From contig NZ_JAPWKD010000011.1 in assembly GCF_028283705.1 (NCBI RefSeq), positions 620,001 through 684,000 of the forward strand: a stretch of DNA of 64,000 nucleotides, in the 5' to 3' direction. Under the pieces are notes generated by a model that saw only the letters and a list, made by a program, of their open reading frames with translations, did not search any database and was not told the DNA's origin. Below are positions 8,593 to 17,668 of the stretch, in pieces. Numbering within the stretch: the first letter of the stretch is position 1; every line of letters begins with the position of its first letter. This DNA is from Pantoea sp. (GTDB lineage: Bacteria > Pseudomonadota > Gammaproteobacteria > Enterobacterales > Enterobacteriaceae). A program made the translations under genes and the position numbers.

Positions 8593-8947
8593 TAAAATAA
8601 TTCTGCCCACCTTGCTGGCGCTGGCATCAGCATCTGCTTTCGCTGCGCCGATTGACGGTGTAGCTGGGGAGCCATTTAAGATTAATAACGAAGTTATCTG
8701 TTTGAAAGAAATCCAACAGCAGATGACACCTTATCTTAAATCCTTCGAAGAAGAGAAGGGCGTTAAATATAAATTTATCGTCAAGGCAGGGCTAACTTAT
8801 AACGATATGGCAGGCTTGCGCCTGGAAGTGAAGCGTGTCGATGCCGGGCTGAACGACCATGTCACCGATATGGATTATTACTGGATTCAGGAGCGCGGTA
8901 GTATGTGCCAACCGGCTTATCTCATTCTTGACAGAACTGAAAAATAA
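8579..8947 (+). CDS. Hypothetical secreted small protein
   Basis: A 122-residue protein with a clear signal peptide (cleavage after about ASAFA, residue 22) and no further membrane segment, so it should be periplasmic. Two cysteines in the mature part (ICLKEI and SMCQPAY) could form a disulfide. I chose the ATG at 8579 because GGAGG lies eight bases upstream; it overlaps the end of the preceding gene by 14 bp. The family is not recognised. A strong hairpin follows its stop. Confidence 0.75.
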   Translation: MRVINKIILPTLLALASASAFAAPIDGVAGEPFKINNEVICLKEIQQQMTPYLKSFEEEKGVKYKFIVKAGLTYNDMAGLRLEVKRVDAGLNDHVTDMDYYWIQERGSMCQPAYLILDRTEK

Positions 8948-8958
8948 CATCGAACAGT

Positions 8959-8993
8959 GATAAACACGCCTCCATCCTGGTGGCGTGTTTATC
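8959..8993 (+). terminator. Perfect 12-bp hairpin, probable terminator
   Basis: GATAAACACGCC and GGCGTGTTTATC form a 12-bp perfect stem with an 11-base loop, starting 11 bases after the stop of the small secreted protein. There is no long T run, but the stem itself ends in TTTATC. It separates the hypothetical pair from the toxin-like gene. Confidence 0.6.
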
Positions 8994-9166
8994 ATCCGAT
9001 CTGCCTCGCACATCATATCCATTCACTCACGCAATAACGCCGGTTTTACTACCCACTTATAAGATGATTCGTATAACTTAATACGTTAAGGGCTGGTGCG
9101 GTTCTGCTCAGGTACGACTAAGCTGATTCTGCCGGATAGAAAATCTATCTATAAAAGGAGTTTCTG

Positions 9167-12100
9167 ATGAAAGAAGGAATTAGCAACTCATCCCTGTTTA
9201 AAGTAAATTCGCATTTTAATCAGGTTATTTCTACTTATAATTGGTCAATGAATTGGATCTGTCAGGTCACGAATTCACCTTTTGAACCGTTGTCGCACTC
9301 GGTGAATAAGGAGATTTCAGCTGTTTTATCACGTATCATGCCGGAAGTTGATAAAGTTTCTGATGATTATCGTGCAGAAATCATACCCTACGAGCGTTAT
9401 ATTTTTCTCAGTCGGGCGTTACGGCTGTTGAATATAAAGAAAAACCGGGAGTTACTTAATCATTTATTTACACCCTCACCTTTCCCGCCGCCAGAAAAAA
9501 AGTCAAATTTGCAACATAAAAAAATTTTTGAAGATTTTTTTGATATCACGGGTGTGGCCATGGCCAAACCCGTCGAGGTGAATCAGGCAATTTTCAAACA
9601 ACTGGTTGTGGTACTTCAACAAGGGAGAGCGCTGACAAGAGAGGGGGAAGCACTGATGGAGGAGGGGCGAGCCATACTGCCTTGCACACTTATCGCGCCA
9701 GAAATTGTACTGCTCAATTTTTTCGCCTCTTTGGTGCCGAATCGAACCGATATCGCCTCTGCCATAACTGTAGCGATTAAAACATTATTCCGGGCAAGGT
9801 GCTGCCAGATCATCCCAGCCGCTAAATGGCTTTCTTCGCTCTATGACGGGCTGAATCCGTTAAAGTGGATTGTGGATGATAAGACCGATTTGGGGCTGTT
9901 GTTGCGAAAAGCAAAGATGGGACACCATCTCTCTCAGCAGGGGATGAGGGAAGCCGCAAACAGACCACCAGTCATACCTGAACAGACCGCAGGGAATGTG
10001 CGTCCTCCTGTGACAGCCGGATTTTGTGTCGAAGCGGCAACCCCTCCAGTCCGCTTCAGAGATTGGGGAGCGATGATGTTGCAGAATAATATTCCTGGTC
10101 TCGCCCGGCAAAAGCGTGAAATCACTGCCCCGACAACTGCAGTTAGCACGGTGCCACCCCATGCCAGCCTGATTGAGCAGTCCACCATTAAGATCAATGC
10201 CCACAATGGTACAAACTGGCTGGTTGAGTGGAAAACTTACGTCAATATCACCAATGAAGTGATTGATAACTACCAGGATATTTTTTCCTTTGTTTCCACT
10301 GAACTGAAAACGTCATTAAAGAAATGCTGTCTTTTAGATCTCGATCCTGACCGTATTTATTATCACCAATTTAAATATGCGGGTTCTTCTACTAAAACCG
10401 TCACTGGTTGGGATCATGTCGGGCCACCAGATAAATCGCTAACACTGACAGAAAAGGCAATGGAAAACTTCAATGCCGAAGAGCGGCTGAATGATGACAC
10501 CCTTAATGGCAGTGACGGGATTTATACAGCAAACAATACAGCAAAATACTATGACGAAAGAAATGAGGTTCGTTTAACCCCCAGGGCTTTTAAAGATGTC
10601 GTTATCGGTATTGATTTTTCCAACGAATTTAAACAGAAACAAAAGGACTATTGGAGTAAATATTCAGCGGGAGTCAGGCTATTGGCTAAGGGGCAGGCAA
10701 TCAGTGCAGCTATGGAGCAGTGCGCAACCGGGAAATTATCACCGGAAGGGTTAAAGCTATTGGATGGCGCAATTTTTGGCAATGTGCTAAAAAATTCAGC
10801 TGTCTCGCTGGCAGCACTGAAACAGGAAATGGGTGTCGGTTTGGGGGCTTCGCTGATAACCTTTGATATTAATGGTTATGAAGCCAGTAATATTTTTATC
10901 CTGCGAGGAAGTGATGGCAAAATTATTGTCTATCTTCCATCTCTTGATAAATACTATCAGGAATTCGACAATGAAAGTCAGATGAAGCAATGGTTCATCA
11001 ATCAGATTGCCGACCCGAGAAAATGTGAAACACTGGCGGGGCATTTTACCCTGCTGAACCGTCAGGATGGCATGCTGACGAACGGTGTTCTTTCCGCAAT
11101 GAGAAAAATACAAGAGGGCAGGTGGGGCAGTGAATGTATTAACATCAGACCAAAAACGATAAATGGTGATCCTTTTACCTGGCTACGCGACAGGATGAAA
11201 GAACGTATATTAAGCGACAGTGAGGTGTTGACGACTTCTAATAATGAGGTGCTCAAGCAACAGGTTTTAATGAATTTACAGGCGGCAAAAGGTGTTATCG
11301 GATTACTTTTCGTGGTTGCGCCTGCGGTCGGAGCAGTGACTTTCCTTGGCATGGATATCGCCGAAGCGAGCCTCGACCTGGATCAGGCCATTAATGGAGA
11401 TAGTTATGCTCAACGTAAAAAAGCCATAAAAAACCTGTTTTGGGATGGAGCGGCCATCTTATTTGATGGTATCGCTGCTGTGGAAAGTGTTGGCGTGAAG
11501 GAGGGCAATAGTATCAGGTTCGGTAGCCGTTTTGTTTCCGATGAGGTGAATATTTTTAAATATTCACCGAAAATGGAAACAGAGGGCGTCGCGGAAGCGG
11601 CAGCCACAGCAGAAGAAGGCGTTAAAGCTGAATCCCTGGTGGATTCAACATCCCCCCGAAGGCTGGAAACGTTAAATCTCTCTTTCTGGCAACGCTATGT
11701 AGTTGTGCCAACCAATAACATTGTGACCCTGGCAAAAGGTCTGAAAAAACTCGATAAACTCAGTCATCAGCGCGCACAAATGCTTAATAGCGCGATGGAA
11801 AAGGCCATTCCTACTTTGCTGAAGGCTAAAGATGTATTATATACCCCGAAAGGAAGAGAGATTCTCTCTCTTCATTTAGGTTATATTAAACGCACTGAAC
11901 AGTTCCGTGAAGCCGTGGGCGGATTTAATGGCTTTGAAGATATTGATCTTACTGAGATAAAAAAATATATAAAGCTGGATGAATCAAAGCGTTTTTACAT
12001 GATTGATGAAACCAAAGTCCCGACAGGTAAAATAGCCTCTGCTTTGGTCAAGGTCAGGAAACTGAAATTGAACGAGATGCGTTCTTTACTGCATGATATT

Positions 12101-12766
12101 AAAACGCTGGAAAGCTATGACCTTAGCAACAGATTTGCCTCATATCTGGAACAGCTGACCAATGTGGATATCGTCAGAACCGCTGAACGCATTGATGCCT
12201 TATATGAGCGTGCGCAATGGGCGTTACGGAATGATAAAAGCATCCGTTATGAGATGCTTACAGAGAAGAGTCGGCAAAATGTTGTGGCTACCTGGCATCA
12301 TGACGAAAATTATATCGGTCTCACCGAACGGTTCATGCTGTTAGATGAGCACTCACAGAATCAAGCCTGGATGCATGAACTATTTCATCCTAGTGTATTA
12401 ATTGATGGTAAACCGTCCCCGGATTTAATTTATCCGACTCCCCGCTATGGCGGGACTGGCCCCAATTCACTGATGGGCAGACGCGATAACTCAATTCTTT
12501 TTTCCCGGGGAGATTGGGGAAGTGATTTCATTACCGGCGGAGGTGATCATATAAAAAATGGTAAGCTGGTGGAAAGAATTGATCCGCTTTATCATTCTTC
12601 GGTGATTACAGATACCCGACTCAGGGAAAATCATGCTTTCAGGCGTGAAATATTTTATGAAAATGCGGACTCATTTACTCTCTGTATTTCCGAGATGGGG
12701 GAGGCGATTCCCGGCACAACCCATCCTGATGGTTCGATCAACTCACCTTTCAGATCCGAAAAGTAA
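9167..12766 (+). CDS. Large toxin/effector-like protein with dermonecrotic-toxin-type region and C-terminal putative zinc-metalloprotease domain
   Basis: A 1199-residue protein with no signal peptide. Roughly residues 420-640 resemble the dermonecrotic-toxin-like (DUF6543-type) region of Pseudomonas effectors: TLTEKAMENFNAEERLND, INGYEASNIFILRGSDGKI and HFTLLNRQDGM. A hydrophobic segment lies near 709-730 (GVIGLLFVVAPAVGAVTFLG). The C-terminal part has HELFH (1070-1074), the HExxH zinc site, and later NADSF (1166-1170), a pairing reminiscent of aspzincin (M35-like) metalloproteases; a GTGPNS segment lies between. The gene is AT-rich, preceded by AAGGAG, and alone in its transcription unit. 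Delivery by type III, VI or another route is not shown. The domain calls rest on motif recall. Confidence 0.6.
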   Translation: MKEGISNSSLFKVNSHFNQVISTYNWSMNWICQVTNSPFEPLSHSVNKEISAVLSRIMPEVDKVSDDYRAEIIPYERYIFLSRALRLLNIKKNRELLNHLFTPSPFPPPEKKSNLQHKKIFEDFFDITGVAMAKPVEVNQAIFKQLVVVLQQGRALTREGEALMEEGRAILPCTLIAPEIVLLNFFASLVPNRTDIASAITVAIKTLFRARCCQIIPAAKWLSSLYDGLNPLKWIVDDKTDLGLLLRKAKMGHHLSQQGMREAANRPPVIPEQTAGNVRPPVTAGFCVEAATPPVRFRDWGAMMLQNNIPGLARQKREITAPTTAVSTVPPHASLIEQSTIKINAHNGTNWLVEWKTYVNITNEVIDNYQDIFSFVSTELKTSLKKCCLLDLDPDRIYYHQFKYAGSSTKTVTGWDHVGPPDKSLTLTEKAMENFNAEERLNDDTLNGSDGIYTANNTAKYYDERNEVRLTPRAFKDVVIGIDFSNEFKQKQKDYWSKYSAGVRLLAKGQAISAAMEQCATGKLSPEGLKLLDGAIFGNVLKNSAVSLAALKQEMGVGLGASLITFDINGYEASNIFILRGSDGKIIVYLPSLDKYYQEFDNESQMKQWFINQIADPRKCETLAGHFTLLNRQDGMLTNGVLSAMRKIQEGRWGSECINIRPKTINGDPFTWLRDRMKERILSDSEVLTTSNNEVLKQQVLMNLQAAKGVIGLLFVVAPAVGAVTFLGMDIAEASLDLDQAINGDSYAQRKKAIKNLFWDGAAILFDGIAAVESVGVKEGNSIRFGSRFVSDEVNIFKYSPKMETEGVAEAAATAEEGVKAESLVDSTSPRRLETLNLSFWQRYVVVPTNNIVTLAKGLKKLDKLSHQRAQMLNSAMEKAIPTLLKAKDVLYTPKGREILSLHLGYIKRTEQFREAVGGFNGFEDIDLTEIKKYIKLDESKRFYMIDETKVPTGKIASALVKVRKLKLNEMRSLLHDIKTLESYDLSNRFASYLEQLTNVDIVRTAERIDALYERAQWALRNDKSIRYEMLTEKSRQNVVATWHHDENYIGLTERFMLLDEHSQNQAWMHELFHPSVLIDGKPSPDLIYPTPRYGGTGPNSLMGRRDNSILFSRGDWGSDFITGGGDHIKNGKLVERIDPLYHSSVITDTRLRENHAFRREIFYENADSFTLCISEMGEAIPGTTHPDGSINSPFRSEK

Positions 12767-12969
12767 CAGTGTCTGACAGGACTGAAGAGTTGACCTGATA
12801 CCAAAGTCTCTCCAGTCAGAATGGATGTATCGGCTTTGGTAAAGATATTCATATAAAACACCTATCTGGCGACAGGCATTTCTTCTTACCCCTCGTAAAA
12901 GTAAAGCCGATATAGTCGCCACTGCCTGATTGAATCGCCGAACAGGCGTTAATCGTTCATGAGGGTAAT

Positions 12970-13881
12970 ATGAATATCCGGCGTCTGAAGTCCTTCATCA
13001 CTATTGTGGATATGGGCAGCATTACCCGTGCGGCAGATGCATTACATATTGCGCAACCAGCGCTCAGCCAGCAGTTAGTGGCGCTGGAAGAGCATTTTAA
13101 GCGCCAGTTGTTGATTCGCAGTCAGCAGGGCGTGGTGCCAACCGAAGCCGGCAAGGTACTGTACGGTCATGCCAACGCCATGCTGCGTCAGTTTGGACAG
13201 GCGGAAGTGGATGTATTGAGCGCCGGGCAGCTGCTATCGGGCCGGGTTTCCATTGGCCTGGCGCCATTTAGTGCGGCGGCAAATCTGGCGGTGCCCTTGC
13301 TGAATGAAATGCGCTTACGCCATCCGGGGATATTACTGCATCTGGTGGAAAGTGTCGGGCAGGCCTATAGCGAACTTATCGCCAATGGTCGGCTGGAGAT
13401 GGCGTTGCTGCATGGTCGCGGTGGCATCAAAGGTCTGCATTATGAACCACTGCTGGAAGAATCTTTCTGTCTTGTCGCCCGGGCTGATGTTGCTTTCGAC
13501 GCTGATGATGGCGGGATACGGGTTAACCAGCTCGCCGGACTCCCGTTGCTGCTGCCACCTGCCTATAACTTTGTCCGCCGTGCCATCGATGAAGCTTTTT
13601 ATCAACATCATCAAAGCCTCAATGTTATCGGTGAACTGGAGGCGGTGAATAGTATTGCCCGTGCTGTGTATGCGGGTCTTGGCTGCACCATCATGCCAAA
13701 AGCAATAGCAGAACAGATTCAGGTGGGTTCGCCCAACGTGGTGATCCGTACCATTCGCGCACCGGTCATTAGTCAGACTCTGTCCTTATGTATTTCCGAT
13801 CGCACACCGTTGTCGGAGCCCGCTGCGGCGGTACGTGAGCTGTTGCTTGAACTTACTGCTGGCCTGACTTCGCTGGTTTGA
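12970..13881 (+). CDS. Nac-like LysR-family regulator
   Basis: A 303-residue LysR regulator. Its N-terminus (MNIRRLKSFITIVDMGS, then LHIAQPALSQQLVALE, and LLIRSQQGVVPTEAGK) closely follows Nac, the nitrogen assimilation control protein, and the effector domain also aligns along its length. Nac activates nitrogen-catabolic operons during nitrogen limitation. Its place at the edge of a purine-deamination cluster fits that role. It is not necessarily the orthologue of Klebsiella nac, and I see no sigma-54 promoter directly upstream. Confidence 0.75.
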   Translation: MNIRRLKSFITIVDMGSITRAADALHIAQPALSQQLVALEEHFKRQLLIRSQQGVVPTEAGKVLYGHANAMLRQFGQAEVDVLSAGQLLSGRVSIGLAPFSAAANLAVPLLNEMRLRHPGILLHLVESVGQAYSELIANGRLEMALLHGRGGIKGLHYEPLLEESFCLVARADVAFDADDGGIRVNQLAGLPLLLPPAYNFVRRAIDEAFYQHHQSLNVIGELEAVNSIARAVYAGLGCTIMPKAIAEQIQVGSPNVVIRTIRAPVISQTLSLCISDRTPLSEPAAAVRELLLELTAGLTSLV

Positions 13882-14545
13882 TGGTTGCAGGCCGCATCCC
13901 GTTACAGAACAGGCTCAGGGTATGCTGCACAATCATTTCGCGGTTGAAAGCAGGATCGCCAGCAAAACGGGTAAACGGCACCAGCACCATACTCAGTATT
14001 GAGGTCATCAAAAGCTGCGGCTCCAGGTCAGCATTGAGCAGCCCTTGTTGTTGCCACCCCTCGATCAGACCTTTCACCTTATCGCGTTCCGCATGTCCAA
14101 AGCGGGTTTTGATGTGATGTCCTAACCCACCCTGGCCTTCGGTGACTTCTTGCATCCACAGTGGAGCAAACCAGTTGTGGGTCTCAATGATGTCGGCGAT
14201 CTCGCGGATAAAGGCGCTAAACGTTGTGACAGGGTCACTCGGCTCATGCATAAAATGTCCGACAAGACGCTGTCGCAGCGGCAGAAAACGCTCCTCAACC
14301 ACCACATCAAGCAGCGCTTCGCGTGACTGAAAATAATAATTCAGCATTGCCGGACTGACACCCGCCTTGCGCGCAATGGCGTTGAGCGATGTCTCGCCAA
14401 TGCCTTTCTCCGCGTATAGCGCCAGGGTGATATCCAGCAGATGTTCTCGCTGCTGCGCGTTAATCGCGCCACCGCGTGGACGGCCGGGACGACGCGGTTC
14501 GGATTTTGCTGATTTTGCGTCTAAAGGGACTTTCTGTGCGGTCAT
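13853..14545 (-). CDS. TetR-family repressor
   Basis: A 230-residue TetR-type regulator. After a basic tail (RRPGRPRGG) comes the helix-turn-helix (ETSLNAIARKAGVSPAMLNYYFQSREALL, about residues 45-75, here described by position rather than as one motif) and an all-helical ligand domain. The chosen start MTAQKVPL is at 14545; an in-frame GTG or ATG further upstream is possible. It diverges from the MFS exporter gene and its 3' end overlaps the LysR gene by 29 bp. It is the likely repressor of that exporter. Confidence 0.85.
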   Translation of the reverse strand: MTAQKVPLDAKSAKSEPRRPGRPRGGAINAQQREHLLDITLALYAEKGIGETSLNAIARKAGVSPAMLNYYFQSREALLDVVVEERFLPLRQRLVGHFMHEPSDPVTTFSAFIREIADIIETHNWFAPLWMQEVTEGQGGLGHHIKTRFGHAERDKVKGLIEGWQQQGLLNADLEPQLLMTSILSMVLVPFTRFAGDPAFNREMIVQHTLSLFCNGMRPATIKPAKSGQQ

Positions 14546-14585
14546 TTTTGCGTGCTCACTTGTTTCCTGCCAGACTACGATCAAT

Positions 14586-14607
14586 ATTAATTGTGTATTT
14601 AATTAAT
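14586..14607. promoter_or_regulatory. Inverted repeat, candidate TetR operator
   Basis: ATTAATT and AATTAAT form an inverted repeat with an 8-base spacer between the divergent TetR and MFS start codons, overlapping the likely promoter of the exporter. Its place fits an operator, but AT-rich palindromes occur by chance. Confidence 0.35.
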
Positions 14608-14625
14608 TTCAACATGGTGTTTCCT

Positions 14626-16140
14626 ATGAAAACCAATTCTCTGGTACAGCCAGTCGCCAGCTCGGATACCAAACGGCAGTCATTTGGCTGGCTGCTGGGT
14701 GCGTTGCTGCTGGTCATGTTGCTATCTGCCCTGGACCAAACCATTGTTTCTACAGCTTTACCGACGATTGTTGGTGAGCTGGGTGGTTTAGACCGCCTGT
14801 CGTGGATCGTTACCGCTTATATGCTGGCTTCGACCCTTGTTGTACCGCTATATGGTAAATTTGGCGACCTGTTTGGTCGTAAACCCGTGCTGCAAATCTC
14901 GGTGATTTTGTTCCTGGTCGGCTCTGCGTTGTGTGGGCTGGCACAAAACATGGAACAGCTGATTTTTACCCGTGCCTTGCAGGGGCTGGGGGGAGGCGGC
15001 CTGATGGTGGTCAGTATGGCGGCGGTGGCAGATGTGATCCCGCCTGCCGATCGCGGTAAATATCAGGGTTTGTTTGGCGGCGTATTTGGCCTCGCGACGG
15101 TGATTGGTCCGTTGCTGGGGGGATTTATTGTGCAGCACGCTTCATGGCGCTGGATTTTCTATATCAATCTGCCGCTGGGTTTGTTCGCTCTGCTGGTGAT
15201 TAACGCGGTGTTCAAAACCGACAGCAAACGCAAGGCACATGAAATCGACTATCCTGGAGCCTTTTTCCTCTGCCTGGCGCTGGTGGGGGTCACGCTGTTC
15301 ACCAGTGAAGGGGGCTCGGTACATGCCTGGTCCGACCCGCAGCTGTGGTGTATTTTCGCCTTTGGCGTGGTGGGAGTGATTGGCTTTGTGTATGAAGAAC
15401 GTCGGGCGTGGGAACCGATCATCCCACTGACGTTATTCCGTAATCGGAGTTTTCTGCTCTCCAGCCTGATTGGTTTTATTGTCGGGATGTCGCTGTTTGG
15501 CAGCGTCACTTTTCTGCCACTGTATTTGCAGGTGGTGAAAGCCTCGACACCCACGCAGGCCGGTTTGCAATTGCTGCCGCTGATGGGCGGTTTGCTGGTC
15601 ACCTCGATTATCAGTGGACGTGTGATCAGCCACACCGGTAAGTATCGTATGTTCCCGATTGCCGGTACTTTGCTGGCGACCATCGGCATGGCGCTGATGA
15701 CCACGCTAACGCTGGATGCCCCGGTCTGGCACATTTACCTGTTCTCCAGCATTTTAGGCATGGGAATGGGCATGGTGATGCAGGTTCTGGTGCTGGCTGT
15801 GCAGAACACCGTCTCACCTGACAGCATTGGTGTGGCGACGTCTTCGGTGACGTTGTTCCGCTCGGTGGGCGGTTCCATTGGGGTGGCGTTGTTTGGTGCG
15901 GTGTTCAGCCAGGTATTGAAATCCGGGCTGACAAAGCTGGTGGACAAGGGCGCTGAACTGCCACACAGCCTCGACCCCGAGGCGATCCACCATCTTGCTA
16001 TGGATGTGCAGATCCCGTATTTGCAGGCATTTGGTGATGGGGTGCATGCGGCATTTCAGATGGCGGCGGGCGTGATGTTGCTGGCGTTTATTCTGTCGTT
16101 GTTTATGCCGGAATCACCGCTGCGTAAAAAAGACGCCTGA
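14626..16140 (+). CDS. MFS multidrug exporter, DHA2 (EmrB/QacA) family
   Basis: A 504-residue transporter with about 14 membrane helices. It shows the DHA2 motif A region (YGKFGDLFGRKPVLQ, near residue 80) and LDQTIVSTALPTIVGEL in the first helix, both typical of drug:proton antiporters. I chose the ATG at 14626 (MKTNSL); an ATG four codons upstream is possible. The divergent TetR gene is the probable repressor. The substrate is unknown. A hairpin lies 20 bases after the stop. Confidence 0.88.
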   Translation: MKTNSLVQPVASSDTKRQSFGWLLGALLLVMLLSALDQTIVSTALPTIVGELGGLDRLSWIVTAYMLASTLVVPLYGKFGDLFGRKPVLQISVILFLVGSALCGLAQNMEQLIFTRALQGLGGGGLMVVSMAAVADVIPPADRGKYQGLFGGVFGLATVIGPLLGGFIVQHASWRWIFYINLPLGLFALLVINAVFKTDSKRKAHEIDYPGAFFLCLALVGVTLFTSEGGSVHAWSDPQLWCIFAFGVVGVIGFVYEERRAWEPIIPLTLFRNRSFLLSSLIGFIVGMSLFGSVTFLPLYLQVVKASTPTQAGLQLLPLMGGLLVTSIISGRVISHTGKYRMFPIAGTLLATIGMALMTTLTLDAPVWHIYLFSSILGMGMGMVMQVLVLAVQNTVSPDSIGVATSSVTLFRSVGGSIGVALFGAVFSQVLKSGLTKLVDKGAELPHSLDPEAIHHLAMDVQIPYLQAFGDGVHAAFQMAAGVMLLAFILSLFMPESPLRKKDA

Positions 16141-16160
16141 TCGCTTTTCACACCTTCGCT

Positions 16161-16184
16161 GATGCGGCATAGTAATGCCGCATC
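16161..16184 (+). terminator. Hairpin after MFS gene
   Basis: GATGCGGCAT and ATGCCGCATC form a perfect 10-bp stem with the loop AGTA, 20 bases after the MFS stop. No T run follows, so termination strength is uncertain. Confidence 0.5.
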
Positions 16185-16261
16185 GCGATGCGCCTGGATC
16201 AGCAGACAGGCAATAACTGAGCTGGCTAACCCTTATGTTTAACCACTGAGAGGAGCCAGCC

Positions 16262-17620
16262 ATGTGCGCTGCCCGTATCTGGATTAAAAACCCCCTTGCC
16301 GTATTTCTCCCCGACAACCTTGATGGCCGTGGCGGCCTGGTCATTGAAGGTTCACGTATCAGCGAAATTCTGCGCCTTGGGCAGACCCCGTCTCAGCCTT
16401 GTGACAGCGTGGTTGATGCCCGTGACCATGTGGTATTACCCGGTCTGATTAATGCCCATCATCATTTCTATCAAACCTTAACCCGCGCCTGGCTTCCGGT
16501 AGTGAATCAACCGCTTTTCCCGTGGTTGAAAACGCTATATCCAGTATGGGCGCGCCTGACCCCCGAGGCGCTGCATCTGGCAAGTCAGGTGGCGATGGCG
16601 GAGTTGTTGCAGTCCGGCTGTACTACAGTGAGCGATCATCACTATCTTTTCCCTGCCGGGATGGAGCAGTCACTTGATGTGCAGGTGGAGGTGGTACAAC
16701 AGCTGGGCATGCGCGCGCTGCTTACCCGGGGTTCGATGAATCTGGGAGAAGAACAGGGTGGCCTGCCTCCACAGCAGACTATTCAGGATGCCGACACCAT
16801 TTTGCAGGATAGCCTGCGCCTGATTAAGCAGTATCACCAGCGACACGAAGGAGCGCAGATTCAGATCGGCCTCGCACCCTGTTCCCCGTTTTCCGTGACC
16901 ACCGATTTAATGCGCGAAATCGCCCGCCAGGCGGAACAGCATGATGTTCGCCTGCATACTCATCTGGGGGAGACGCTGGATGAAGAGGCGTTTTGCCAGC
17001 AAACCTTTAGTATGCGCACCGTTGATTATCTGGAACATGTGGGCTGGCTCAGCAATCGAACCTGGCTGGCGCATGGCATTCACTTCAATGATGACGAAAT
17101 CAAACGTCTGGGTGCCGCAGGCACCGGTATCTGCCATTGTCCGGTATCGAATATGCGGTTGGCTTCAGGCATTTGCCCGACGGTAGATCTTGAGGCGGCT
17201 GGCGCGCCGGTTGGCCTGGGTGTGGATGGTTCGGCCTCGAATGATGCGTCGAATTTGATGTACGAGGCACGCCAGGCACTTTATCTGCAACGGTTGCGCT
17301 ATGGCGCCGAACAGATAACCCCGCAGCGGGTGCTGCGATGGGCGACAGCCGGGTCGGCGCGCTTGCTGGGACGTGCGGATATTGGTGAGCTGGCGGTGGG
17401 CAAACAGGCGGATCTGGCATTATTTAAGCTGGATGAGCTGCGCTTTAGCGGCAGCCACGATCCGTTATCTGCGTTGATTTTATGTGGTGCGGAACGGGCG
17501 GATAAAGTGATGGTAGGTGGGGAATGGCGTGTGTCAGACGGTGAGATCATCGGGCTGGATGCGGCAGAGCTGATGGTGAAACATCGTGCAGCAGCCAAAG
17601 CGCTGATTGCCGGATTGTAA
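16262..17620 (+). CDS. 8-oxoguanine deaminase (amidohydrolase superfamily)
   Basis: A 452-residue metal-dependent deaminase. Metal ligands and catalytic residues are visible: HHH at 66-68 (NAHHHFYQTL), His232/His234 and Glu237 (LHTHLGET), His271 (AHGIHF) and Asp322 (GVDGSASND). The regions KNPLAVF and FPWLKTLYPVW match the Pseudomonas 8-oxoguanine deaminase group (EC 3.5.4.32), which releases ammonia and forms urate. The gene lies between a drug exporter and a convergent second deaminase. Guanine or another oxidised purine as substrate cannot be excluded. Confidence 0.8.
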   Translation: MCAARIWIKNPLAVFLPDNLDGRGGLVIEGSRISEILRLGQTPSQPCDSVVDARDHVVLPGLINAHHHFYQTLTRAWLPVVNQPLFPWLKTLYPVWARLTPEALHLASQVAMAELLQSGCTTVSDHHYLFPAGMEQSLDVQVEVVQQLGMRALLTRGSMNLGEEQGGLPPQQTIQDADTILQDSLRLIKQYHQRHEGAQIQIGLAPCSPFSVTTDLMREIARQAEQHDVRLHTHLGETLDEEAFCQQTFSMRTVDYLEHVGWLSNRTWLAHGIHFNDDEIKRLGAAGTGICHCPVSNMRLASGICPTVDLEAAGAPVGLGVDGSASNDASNLMYEARQALYLQRLRYGAEQITPQRVLRWATAGSARLLGRADIGELAVGKQADLALFKLDELRFSGSHDPLSALILCGAERADKVMVGGEWRVSDGEIIGLDAAELMVKHRAAAKALIAGL

Positions 17621-17632
17621 TCATCATATCCT

Positions 17633-17660
17633 GTAACGGCGCGATGCGTCGCGCCGTTAC
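17633..17660. terminator. Bidirectional hairpin between convergent deaminase genes
   Basis: GTAACGGCGCGA and TCGCGCCGTTAC form a perfect 12-bp stem with the loop TGCG in the 48-bp gap between two convergent genes. It can act in either direction. Its sequence resembles the GTAGCGGCGCGAT palindromes found at three other places in the window. Confidence 0.65.
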
Positions 17661-17668
17661 GGATCATG

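Noticed and set aside
8959..8993. Attachment site or transposon end
   Set aside because: The inverted repeat is a single compact hairpin right after a stop codon, with no transposase or target duplication nearby.
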